The position numbers and the translations under genes are program-made. From an uncultured Flavobacterium sp. (lineage in GTDB: Bacteria > Bacteroidota > Bacteroidia > Flavobacteriales > Flavobacteriaceae), in the NCBI GenBank assembly GCA_947626185.1, contig CANQRD010000002.1, positions 1 to 64,000 of the forward strand: DNA of 64,000 bases. The letters run 5' to 3'. The notes under the pieces are model-generated. The model saw only the letters and a program-made list of their open reading frames with translations, was not told the DNA's origin and did not search any database. The stretch's first letter is position 1; each line of letters opens with the position of its first letter. This document shows, piece after piece, positions 44,835 through 54,204 of this stretch.

Positions 44835-46469
44835 ATGGCACAAAACGAAAAAGGTTTTTTCAAAACGCTATCGTCATTTAACAATAATTTCTGGATTGCC
44901 AGCTTTATGGAACTAATGGAGCGCTGGGCTTGGTACGGAATTTACACACTATTTGGTCTTTATTTAGTAGGCTCAACCGATATGGGCGGTTTAGGTTTTA
45001 ACCACATTCAGAAAGGAAATATAATGGGAAACATTGTAGGTATATTATATTTCCTTCCACTATTTTTCGGGGTTATTGCCGATAGAATTGGATATAAATT
45101 ATCACTAGCCATTTCTTTTGTCATCATGATTCTTGGTTATTACTTATTGGGAGAAGTAACTAGCTATACAAATGTTTATCTTGTATTTTTACTTGTTGCT
45201 ATTGGTGCAGCATTCTTTAAGCCGGTAGCTTCTGCAATTGTAGCTAGAAATACTAATGAAACCACCGGAACAATCGGTTTTGGTATTTTTTATATGATGG
45301 TAAACATTGGTGGATTTGTTGGCCCTGGTATGTCATCTTTTTTACGAACAAGTTTTGGTTGGAAAATTATTTTTATCCAGGCAGCCGTAGTAATAGCCAT
45401 AAATTTAGTAATTCTATTATTATTCTACAAAGAACCAAAAATAGAAAAACCTAAAGATTCTATTGGTAAAGCCATTGCAGATTCTCTTATGGGAATATTT
45501 GAAGCCCTGAAAGATATTCGCTTAGGATTATTACTAGTATTGATGATTGGTTTCTGGACTATGTTTAATCAATTATTCAACACGTTACCAAACTTCATTG
45601 AAGATTGGGTGAATTCCTCTATTCTAAGTAATTGGATTAACGAAAATGTACCAGCATTTGCAGAATTATTAACGCAAGATGGACAAGTAAAACCCGAATG
45701 GTTTACCAATATTGACTCGTTCATGATCATATTCTTCCAAGTATTTATTTCGTATTTTGTTACAAAAATGCGCCATATCAATGCTGTAATACGTGGTGCA
45801 ATCATTGCAAGTATTGGGGTTGGATTAACATTCTATACGAACAATCCACTATTTGCAATTTTAGGAACTATGATATTCTCTATTGGAGAAATGATGTCTA
45901 GCCCAACAGTATCTTCATTTATTGCCTTGATAACGCCAAAAGGAAAAGAAGGCTTATACCAAGGAACTTATTTTTTACCTGTTGCAGCAAGTTATTTTGT
46001 TACAAGTTATATATCTGGAACATTATACCAAAAATGGTCTGACAAGCTATCTTTATTGAAACGAGAAATGGCTACTAGAGATATTGAAATGCCAGAGGTA
46101 GTAAGTCACGAACAATTTATTGAACAAGGCGCAAAAGTGTTAAATATACCTATTTCGGCTTTTGAAAAAAAATTCAATCTAAAAGCAGAATCTATAGATT
46201 GGACAAATGCTATACAATCGTTTAAAGATTATGCAGCCGCAAAAAGCATTGATATAAGCCAAGTACATTTTCCTTTTTCAAAGAACGAATATTTTTCTTT
46301 GGCTGAACAAAAATTACATATGGGTCATTGGGAAATGACTCAAATGCTTTGGGATACTTATGATCCAAACAAACTTTGGTACGTTGTTTTTGGAATTGGC
46401 ATGTTTTCAGTTATTTCATTAATTATTTATGATAAATTAATTATAAGGCCTTTAGAAAAAAATCAATAA
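44835..46469 (+). CDS. POT/PTR-like MFS transporter (copy 3, divergent) with C-proximal soluble insertion
   Basis: MELMERWAWYGIY, AAFFKPVASAIVAR; about 130-aa hydrophilic stretch before final TM. Confidence 0.88.
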   Translation: MAQNEKGFFKTLSSFNNNFWIASFMELMERWAWYGIYTLFGLYLVGSTDMGGLGFNHIQKGNIMGNIVGILYFLPLFFGVIADRIGYKLSLAISFVIMILGYYLLGEVTSYTNVYLVFLLVAIGAAFFKPVASAIVARNTNETTGTIGFGIFYMMVNIGGFVGPGMSSFLRTSFGWKIIFIQAAVVIAINLVILLLFYKEPKIEKPKDSIGKAIADSLMGIFEALKDIRLGLLLVLMIGFWTMFNQLFNTLPNFIEDWVNSSILSNWINENVPAFAELLTQDGQVKPEWFTNIDSFMIIFFQVFISYFVTKMRHINAVIRGAIIASIGVGLTFYTNNPLFAILGTMIFSIGEMMSSPTVSSFIALITPKGKEGLYQGTYFLPVAASYFVTSYISGTLYQKWSDKLSLLKREMATRDIEMPEVVSHEQFIEQGAKVLNIPISAFEKKFNLKAESIDWTNAIQSFKDYAAAKSIDISQVHFPFSKNEYFSLAEQKLHMGHWEMTQMLWDTYDPNKLWYVVFGIGMFSVISLIIYDKLIIRPLEKNQ

Positions 46470-46568
46470 TAAAAAACATCAATCAATTGAAATACATTCC
46501 GCATTTTTAACCATGAAATAAGATAAATTTAATTATCTTACTCTCCGAAAATTATTAAATAACACAAT

Positions 46569-48677
46569 ATGCAAACAAACACAACAACACAAACCAACTT
46601 TTTTGACACTAAAGTACTGGGTCATCCAGCTGGTTTATTTGTATTATTCTTCACAGAAATGTGGGAGCGTTTCTCATTCTACGGAATGCGAGTTCTTCTG
46701 ATTCAGTTCTTAACAATGTCCGTTATAGGGATTAATACTGGTTGGGGTTGGAATGTTGCAGACGCAGGAGCACTTTTTGCCACCTACGCAATGCTACTTT
46801 ATATTACGCCTATTTTTGGTGGTATTCTTGCTGATAAATACATAGGTTATAGATGGGCAGTTGTAATCGGATCTTTGATTATGACATTAGGTCATGCTTC
46901 AATGGCATTAGAAGGAGAAACCTTTATGTACATTGGATTAGGTTGTTTGGTTATTGGAACAGGTTTTTTCAAGCCGAATATGACCTCTATTTTATCTGAA
47001 ATGTATAAGTCTTTTCCAGAAAAGAAAGATGGTGCATATACCATTTTTTACATGGGGGTAAATGCAGGTGCTTTCTTCGGGATGATGCTATGTGGATATT
47101 TAGGTGAAAGAGTTGGATGGCATTGGGGATTTGGATTAGCAGGTATTTTCATGCTATTAGGAACTTTACAATTCTGGTTAGCTAAACCTATTTTTGGCAA
47201 TATTGGTGATGTACCTAAAGAAGAAGTACGTTCAGATAAAGAAGAGGTGATAGATACAACAAATATGTCTACAGATGAAAAAGATGCTTTAAAAAGAAAT
47301 CCTTTCACTACAATCGATTATATTTTAATTGTTATTACAACCATCATTGGATTGATGTATGCATTTGACGATGTATTTAGAATTGTTGGAAATATTAACC
47401 TATTCCCTACACAAATTATGGGATATGATGGTTCTACGGTAGGAATTGTTTTTGGTTTAATTGTATTTTTAGTTCTTGTTATTTGGCGTATTGCTCGTTA
47501 TACCAGAATTGTTAGAGATCGAATGATAGCTGTAATTATCTTTGCATTCTTTACCATTTTCTTCTGGATGTCTTTTGAACAAGGAGCTACCTCATTAGTA
47601 ATTTTTGCAAGAGATAACACACAGCGTATCTTATCTGGTAATATTGCATTTTTATTCAAGATATTTAATACATTACTTACTATTATTCCGCTAATACTTA
47701 TTTCATATGTATTATATCTTTTAGCTAAAAAAACATACAAAAAAGCATTGGTTTCAAACATTGTTTTAATCTTAACTTTTATTGGAGTTTGGGGAGCTGT
47801 TGTTTGGATGTTAGACAGAGATTGGTCTTCACACGCATATCAAGTAGATTATACAGCCGTACAAACGCCTCTTTTAAATGCAGATGGAACACCAAAATTA
47901 AATGATGATAACGAACCTATCTATCACTATCAGCCCGTTACAGATAGCTTTGTACCTAATGCAAATGACAAAGTTGTAGAAACAAGTACTATTATTTCTA
48001 ATCGTTCGGAATACGCAATAGGATCTACCGTAAACATTTATGAAGAATTAGGTACTTACCATATTTTAAATAAAGAAACAGAAGACAAACTAATTGCAAA
48101 CTATGCAACGCAAGATAAAAAACCGAATATTGTACAAGCAAAAGTTACTGAAATAAAAGACAATCAGGTAGAAATTACAGCATCATGGTTTTCTATTCTA
48201 AACTCGTTCTTTATCATTGCATTTGCATCATTGGTATCTAAACTTTGGGATTCGAAATACAATCCGCCAGCAGCAATTAAATACGGTTTAGGATTAATTA
48301 TTATGGCAATCGGATTTGGAGTTCTTGCATATGGTGCAAACGGAATTACAGAAGGAGACAGAGTTTCAATGATGTGGCTAGTTTTTGCTTACCTCTTCCA
48401 TACATTAGGAGAATTATTCTCGTCACCTGTTGGACTCTCTTACGTTTCTAAATTAGTTCCTGCAAGAATGATTGCCTTTATGTTTGGTATGTGGTATTTG
48501 GCAATTGCAATTGGAAATAATTTAGCAGCAAAACTAGGAGGACAAATTGAGCACATTACAGAAAAATATTCTTTATCAACTTTCTTCCTAATTTTTACAA
48601 TAGTTCCAATTGTAGCAGGAATTCTTGTTATAGCACTTAATCCGATTATGAAACGATTAATGCACGGAGTAAAATAA
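46569..48677 (+). CDS. POT/PTR-family peptide MFS transporter (copy 4) with large extra-membrane loop
   Basis: TEMWERFSFYGMRVLL, GTGFFKPNMTSILSEMY, FEQGATSLVIFA; about 100 extra residues relative to copy 1. Confidence 0.95.
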   Translation: MQTNTTTQTNFFDTKVLGHPAGLFVLFFTEMWERFSFYGMRVLLIQFLTMSVIGINTGWGWNVADAGALFATYAMLLYITPIFGGILADKYIGYRWAVVIGSLIMTLGHASMALEGETFMYIGLGCLVIGTGFFKPNMTSILSEMYKSFPEKKDGAYTIFYMGVNAGAFFGMMLCGYLGERVGWHWGFGLAGIFMLLGTLQFWLAKPIFGNIGDVPKEEVRSDKEEVIDTTNMSTDEKDALKRNPFTTIDYILIVITTIIGLMYAFDDVFRIVGNINLFPTQIMGYDGSTVGIVFGLIVFLVLVIWRIARYTRIVRDRMIAVIIFAFFTIFFWMSFEQGATSLVIFARDNTQRILSGNIAFLFKIFNTLLTIIPLILISYVLYLLAKKTYKKALVSNIVLILTFIGVWGAVVWMLDRDWSSHAYQVDYTAVQTPLLNADGTPKLNDDNEPIYHYQPVTDSFVPNANDKVVETSTIISNRSEYAIGSTVNIYEELGTYHILNKETEDKLIANYATQDKKPNIVQAKVTEIKDNQVEITASWFSILNSFFIIAFASLVSKLWDSKYNPPAAIKYGLGLIIMAIGFGVLAYGANGITEGDRVSMMWLVFAYLFHTLGELFSSPVGLSYVSKLVPARMIAFMFGMWYLAIAIGNNLAAKLGGQIEHITEKYSLSTFFLIFTIVPIVAGILVIALNPIMKRLMHGVK

Positions 48678-48697
48678 ACACAAAAATTAATTATAAT

Positions 48698-49162
48698 ATG
48701 AGAAAAATGCTATTCTTATTCGCATTTGTACTAACTGCAATAACTTCAAATGCGCAAGAAATTAAATGGATGCCGTTTAACGAAGCTCTCGCAGCTCAAA
48801 AGAAAAATGCAAAACCAATTTTTGTTGATGTTTATACAGATTGGTGCGGACCTTGTAAAATGCTAGACAAAAACACCTTTTCAGACCCTAAATTTGTAGA
48901 GTTTATTAACAAAAACTATTATGCAGTAAAATTCAATGCTGAAGGAAATGAAGAAATTACTTTTCAAGGTAAAAAATTCACTAACCCTTCTTTTGATAGA
49001 AACAGAAAAGGAAGAAACGCTACACATGAGCTAACAATGTTTCTTCAAGTGCCTGGCTATCCGACTATGATAGTTATTGACAAAAACGGTAAAGTAGCAA
49101 ATACAATTGTGGGTTACAGAACAGCTGACGAATTACTATTGAATATTAATACTACAAAGTAG
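48698..49162 (+). CDS. Secreted thioredoxin-family protein
   Basis: Signal peptide; VDVYTDWCGPCKMLDKNTF active site; cis-Pro GYPTMIV. Confidence 0.92.
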   Translation: MRKMLFLFAFVLTAITSNAQEIKWMPFNEALAAQKKNAKPIFVDVYTDWCGPCKMLDKNTFSDPKFVEFINKNYYAVKFNAEGNEEITFQGKKFTNPSFDRNRKGRNATHELTMFLQVPGYPTMIVIDKNGKVANTIVGYRTADELLLNINTTK

Positions 49163-51164
49163 AAATAAAACACCAATATCCCTTTTGACGAATATCGTGA
49201 AAAGGGATATTATTTTTCAAACAACTTTCTACCAACATATCTTTATACCATTTGGTCATTTCCTTGCCAATAATCACTTCCTTTGGCTTTGTATTCATCA
49301 ACAATCTATCGTAATTAATTTTACAATTATCTTGTATCAGAATATAGTCAATCTGCTGATCGATTTGGTAATAACTCATCTCATCAGACAGAACTAGAAG
49401 CAGATTATCTCTATCTAATTGATAAACATATTGAAGTGGAAGCATCATAACTTCTTGTTTCTTAAAATATTTTTGATAACTTTTTACAAGTGAGCTAGAT
49501 TGTAAACTATCATTCCCATAAACAACTAAATTTTCAGAAGTTGGAAATAATAGCATTGGCTGATTTTTATAGGATGATGCTATTATAAATATTTGCTTCT
49601 CTGTATTAACAGAAAAACAAATAATAACAACCGCTAATAAAGAATAGATTCCCAAAAAATAGATATTCCTAAATCGAGGTTGATATAAAAATATTCCTAC
49701 CAAAATAATTAATCCCAACAAAATAATTACCTGATTATGAGACCAATATATTTTTAACTGGGTATAAACGCTATAACTATCGATACTATTAACCAAATAC
49801 AATAAAACACTAACTATTTTATTCAATACAAAAGATAAAACTTCAGAAACTTCAGAAAATGTCCAGGCAGTAATTAAGTAAATAATACCACCAATTAATA
49901 AAACAGTAACCAACGGAATAACAATAATATTACTCAACAAAAAAGTAAGTGATAAAGAATTAAAATAATACAATTGTAGTGGTAAAACACTAATTTGAGC
50001 TACTATCGAAACATAAATAAGACTCAATACATAATTTATAAGTCTGTTGGCAGAATAGCAGTTTTTAAACAAAGGCATCAACCAAACAATACCAATTACT
50101 GCCATATAACTCAATTGAAAACCAACATCAAACAGCCAAACAGGACAAAACAATAAACTTAAAAACAATGCCTGTCCTATTACTTCTAAAGTAGATTGTC
50201 TGTTTCCAATACCTTTTCCAATTGCAATGAGCGAAAACATGAAAACAGCTCTAAAAACAGATGGAGAGAATCCAGAAAGGAAAACAAAAATCCACAAACA
50301 AACCAAAATAATCAGCATTTTTAAACGCTTAGGTAAATGTATGGTTATCCACGACAAAAACATATATATTATACCAATATGTAACCCTGAAATGGCTAGA
50401 ACATGCATAATACCTTGTCGTTGAAATGAAGATACAATGGCGCCATCAATAGTTGTTCGATCGCCTAAAAGCAATGCGGTAAGAAATGATTTTGTTGATG
50501 ATGTAAAATGACTATTTTCTTCAATTCTTTCTTTAAGAAAATATCTAAAGTTTATTATATGAAAATATAAGCTATTTTCTCTACCAATAACTTCAAATTC
50601 TTTTACCGTAAATCTTTTAAAAATTTGCTTTCGTTGCATATAGGTAGCATAATCAAACTGTCCAAGATTCGCCGTAGCTTGAAAATCAACAAACCTACCT
50701 ATTGCCATCAAGCGTAAACCTGGCTTAAGCAAACTATCAGGCAAAGAAACAATAGCTTTTCCTCTACAAGAAATAGAATTAACAGCTGTAATATCAACAA
50801 CAAAATTAGTATGTATCTTTCCTACTTTATCTTTTTCAAAAATTGTGAAAACAACTACTTCATCAGAAGAATCCGTCAAGTATTGTATGTAATTATGTTG
50901 ATATTTTACCCAATTATAATATTTTGCAGCACCTATACCCATTGTCATACAAATAAGGTAAAATGAAGCTCCGAAAAAATAAATATTTTTAGATATAAAC
51001 TGCCATTTAGCTTCTTTAAACCATAAACTAATACCTAAGAATAATACAGGAATAGCAAATAGCAGTATAGAAGAAAAAACACTCAAATATTCTTGAATAA
51101 GAATACCTATTATTAAAGCAGTTGCATAAAACAAAAAAGAGAATTTTAATGGTTTCATAAGCAA
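49152..51164 (-). CDS. comEC: ComEC/Rec2 family competence/DNA-uptake membrane protein
   Basis: DUF4131-like N-terminus, competence domain GDRTTIDGAIVSSFQRQGIMHVLAISGLHIGIIY. Confidence 0.92.
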   Translation of the reverse strand: MLMKPLKFSFLFYATALIIGILIQEYLSVFSSILLFAIPVLFLGISLWFKEAKWQFISKNIYFFGASFYLICMTMGIGAAKYYNWVKYQHNYIQYLTDSSDEVVVFTIFEKDKVGKIHTNFVVDITAVNSISCRGKAIVSLPDSLLKPGLRLMAIGRFVDFQATANLGQFDYATYMQRKQIFKRFTVKEFEVIGRENSLYFHIINFRYFLKERIEENSHFTSSTKSFLTALLLGDRTTIDGAIVSSFQRQGIMHVLAISGLHIGIIYMFLSWITIHLPKRLKMLIILVCLWIFVFLSGFSPSVFRAVFMFSLIAIGKGIGNRQSTLEVIGQALFLSLLFCPVWLFDVGFQLSYMAVIGIVWLMPLFKNCYSANRLINYVLSLIYVSIVAQISVLPLQLYYFNSLSLTFLLSNIIVIPLVTVLLIGGIIYLITAWTFSEVSEVLSFVLNKIVSVLLYLVNSIDSYSVYTQLKIYWSHNQVIILLGLIILVGIFLYQPRFRNIYFLGIYSLLAVVIICFSVNTEKQIFIIASSYKNQPMLLFPTSENLVVYGNDSLQSSSLVKSYQKYFKKQEVMMLPLQYVYQLDRDNLLLVLSDEMSYYQIDQQIDYILIQDNCKINYDRLLMNTKPKEVIIGKEMTKWYKDMLVESCLKNNIPFHDIRQKGYWCFISTL

Positions 51165-51207
51165 AACGCATTAAAATTCTCTTTACCATTTATAGTCATT
51201 TGAAAGT

Positions 51208-51825
51208 CTATATAGTATCATCTAATAACACTCTGTTTATTTGCACAAAGCGTTTTTTGTAGTAATCTTCTTTTGTTGTAGAAACGATTACTCCTTTTGT
51301 TGTAGAAGAATGGATAAATTTTATCTCATCGTCCAGTACTTCAGTGATAATTCCAACATGACTTATTCTGTTTACTTTCCCAGTACGGAAAAAAATCAAA
51401 TCCCCACGTTGAGCTTCATCTTTACTAACTTTATCGCCAATTTTAGCCATATCTGCTGAACTTCTTGGTAAATTTATAGACGATGCGTCATTAAAAGCAT
51501 TAGTAACCAAACCTGAACAATCTAATCCATTACGAGTAGAACCGCCAAAACGATAGCGTACACCTTCATAATCAAATGCAGCACTCAAAATTAACTCTGA
51601 TAACTCTGCACTATTATTTTCTTCATTTTTAAATAAACTCATCTCATCTAAGAGTGCGTCTACTTGATTTTTTATTTCCTCGTCTGTTTTTTTGCTTTCT
51701 TTTAAAATAGTTGTTCCATTTTTCTTACCAGAATTTGGTTTATTTATAGTTGAAGCTTGTGTTTGACTAAAGCTCATTAAACCTAAACTAAGCAATAAAG
51801 AAGGTAATACTATTTTGTAACTCAT
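51208..51825 (-). CDS. NlpC/P60 (C40) family peptidase
   Basis: GVRYRFGGSTRNGLDCSGLVTNAF, RGDLIFFRTGKVNRISHVGIITEV. Confidence 0.93.
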   Translation of the reverse strand: MSYKIVLPSLLLSLGLMSFSQTQASTINKPNSGKKNGTTILKESKKTDEEIKNQVDALLDEMSLFKNEENNSAELSELILSAAFDYEGVRYRFGGSTRNGLDCSGLVTNAFNDASSINLPRSSADMAKIGDKVSKDEAQRGDLIFFRTGKVNRISHVGIITEVLDDEIKFIHSSTTKGVIVSTTKEDYYKKRFVQINRVLLDDTI

Positions 51826-51841
51826 AACATTTTTTTAAATT

Positions 51842-52969
51842 CTACATGACAATTTTATCAAAGTGATTCTTTAGCATTTCAGCAGCAGCTAAATTGCTAG
51901 CACCTTGTCCGCCTAAATTATGAATTAATTTTTCATAATCCAATAAAATTTTACTCCTAAATTCTCCTTTTACGATTTTCTTAAACTCTTTTTCAATTCT
52001 TTGCGGATTACAATCGCGTTGTATCAATTCAACAACAATATCATCATCCATAATTAAATTGACTAAAGAAATGTATTTTAAGGTAATAATTCGTTTGGCT
52101 ATTTCATACGAAATCTGATTTCCTTTATATAAAACTACCTGTGGTACCTTAAATAAAGCTGTTTCCAAAGTGGCTGTTCCAGAAGTTACAAGTGCTGCAT
52201 GTGCAACATCTAATAACGAATAGGTATCGTTAGATACAAAAAAAGTATTGTTATTTTTTATAAACTGTTTGTAAAATTCTGGTTCTTGACCCGGAGCACC
52301 TGCGATTACAAACTGATATTCTGGATGTTTTTTAATAACTGTCAACATTTCAACCAAAAGACGCGTAATTTCTTGCTTTCTACTTCCTGGTAAAAGTGCA
52401 ATAATGGGTCTGTCGTCTAAATTATATTTTTCTCTAAAATCCTCTTTTTGTTTAGATCTGAAATTTTCGATTTCATCAATCAAAGGATGACCCACAAAAG
52501 TTACAGGAAAATTATGTTTCTTTTCGTAAAAATCTTTTTCAAATGGTAGAATAACATACATAAAATCAACATCCCTTTTTATTGCTTTTATTCTGTTTTC
52601 TTTCCACGCCCATATTTGTGGCGATATGTAATAATGAGTTTCTATTCTCTTCTGTTTTGCCCATTTAGCAATACGCATATTGAAGCCAGGATAGTCGATA
52701 AATATTAGCATATCTGGCTGATAACTTTCAATATCCTTTTTACAAAAAGCTATGTTTTTAAGAATTGTATTCAAGTTCTGAATAACCTCTACAAAACCCA
52801 TAAAAGCAAGATCTTTATAATGCTTCACCAACGTAACACCAGCTTTTTGCATCAAATCCCCTCCCCAAAACCGAAATTCGGCCTTGTCATCTTTTTCTTT
52901 AAGGGCCTTAATTAGATTAGCTCCATGCAAATCTCCCGAAGCTTCTCCTGCAATAATGTAATACTTCAT
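51842..52969 (-). CDS. lpxB: Lipid-A-disaccharide synthase
   Basis: MKYYIIAGEASGDLHGANLIKAL, PDMLIFIDYPGFNMRIAKWAK, ALLPGSRKQEI, LVTSGTATLETAL. Confidence 0.97.
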   Translation of the reverse strand: MKYYIIAGEASGDLHGANLIKALKEKDDKAEFRFWGGDLMQKAGVTLVKHYKDLAFMGFVEVIQNLNTILKNIAFCKKDIESYQPDMLIFIDYPGFNMRIAKWAKQKRIETHYYISPQIWAWKENRIKAIKRDVDFMYVILPFEKDFYEKKHNFPVTFVGHPLIDEIENFRSKQKEDFREKYNLDDRPIIALLPGSRKQEITRLLVEMLTVIKKHPEYQFVIAGAPGQEPEFYKQFIKNNNTFFVSNDTYSLLDVAHAALVTSGTATLETALFKVPQVVLYKGNQISYEIAKRIITLKYISLVNLIMDDDIVVELIQRDCNPQRIEKEFKKIVKGEFRSKILLDYEKLIHNLGGQGASNLAAAEMLKNHFDKIVM

Positions 52970-53248
52970 CTACAAAAATTGGATAATGATTGTAATTAAT
53001 ATAACCGCCAAAATACATCCACTGCCTTTGTCGTCTGCTCTTTTATTAATAAAAAGAGTAAAAACTCCCAAGTTTAACAAGCTGCCAATAGCCACTACTC
53101 TTCCTAACAACCCCATTTTAATGATAAAATCGAAATCTCTAAATAAATCGAAGTTGGTTGCCAGGTGTAAATACAATTCTGCTCCTATAATTGTAGCAAT
53201 TACACCTACTACAAAACCTATTAATATATCTTTTGCTTTTTTACTCAT
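52970..53248 (-). CDS. Hypothetical small membrane protein
   Basis: 92 aa, three hydrophobic segments; tightly packed between surE and lpxB. Confidence 0.75.
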   Translation of the reverse strand: MSKKAKDILIGFVVGVIATIIGAELYLHLATNFDLFRDFDFIIKMGLLGRVVAIGSLLNLGVFTLFINKRADDKGSGCILAVILITIIIQFL

Positions 53249-53249
53249 T

Positions 53250-54023
53250 TTAATATAAATCCCAGTTATTGATTTGATTAATTACATGATGCGCAGTTAG
53301 GTCAAAATGAACAGGAACTACAGAAACATATCCATTTTTCAACGCCCATTCATCTGTATCTTCTCCTTTATCTTTGTTTACAAACTCTCCTTTTAACCAA
53401 TAATATTCCTTGCCATACGGACTTAAACGCTTCTCGAAGTCTTCCTCCCAAATTGCTTTTGCTTGTCGACAAATTTTAATTCCCTTTATTTCTTCCGCTT
53501 TTAACTTTGGTAAATTTACGTTCAAAACAACATCATTTGGCATACCATGTTTAATTGCTTCTAGAGTGATTTTTTTTATAATTGGTTTTATTTGCTCAAA
53601 ATCAGCATTCCAACTAAAATCCAACAACGAAAAGCCAATTGCAGGTATCCCACTCATTCCCGCTTCTACTGCAGCACTCATCGTACCAGAATAAATTACA
53701 TTAATGGATGAATTTGAACCGTGATTAATACCAGAAACACATAAATCTGGTTTTCTATCTAACACTTGAGACAATGCAATTTTCACACAATCAACTGGAG
53801 TTCCAGAACAAGCATATTCATTGTCAATTTCTTCATCAATGGTTACTTTTTCTAACGTTAATGTATTATTTAAAGTTACAGCATGCCCCATTCCTGATTG
53901 AGCACTATTGGGGGCAACCACAACAACCTCACCTACTTCTTTCATTACATCTATTAATGCTCTAATTCCAGGAGCTGTTATTCCATCATCATTGGTAACA
54001 AGTATCAATGGTTTTTGCATCAT
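53250..54023 (-). CDS. surE: 5'/3'-nucleotidase SurE
   Basis: ILVTNDDGITAPGIRALIDV, APNSAQSGMGHAVTL, SGINHGSN, YSGTMSAAVEA. Confidence 0.97.
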   Translation of the reverse strand: MMQKPLILVTNDDGITAPGIRALIDVMKEVGEVVVVAPNSAQSGMGHAVTLNNTLTLEKVTIDEEIDNEYACSGTPVDCVKIALSQVLDRKPDLCVSGINHGSNSSINVIYSGTMSAAVEAGMSGIPAIGFSLLDFSWNADFEQIKPIIKKITLEAIKHGMPNDVVLNVNLPKLKAEEIKGIKICRQAKAIWEEDFEKRLSPYGKEYYWLKGEFVNKDKGEDTDEWALKNGYVSVVPVHFDLTAHHVINQINNWDLY

Positions 54024-54204
54024 CTTATTTTTTTAATTACTTTCGTAAAAGTAACAATTATTATGTAAAACATTTATTTATTTTAGAGTTAATGACAGCT
54101 AATAATCAGTCTAATTCGATTATTTATATAGCCTTTAACAAATAATTATCTACATATTTAATTATTACTTTACTTTTTTAACTACTTTAGTTCAAAACAA
54201 TTTA

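Noticed and set aside
41343-48677. Four POT genes considered as a recent tandem amplification
   Set aside because: Only copies 1 and 4 are closely similar; copies 2 and 3 are clearly divergent and no long identical nucleotide stretches were noticed.
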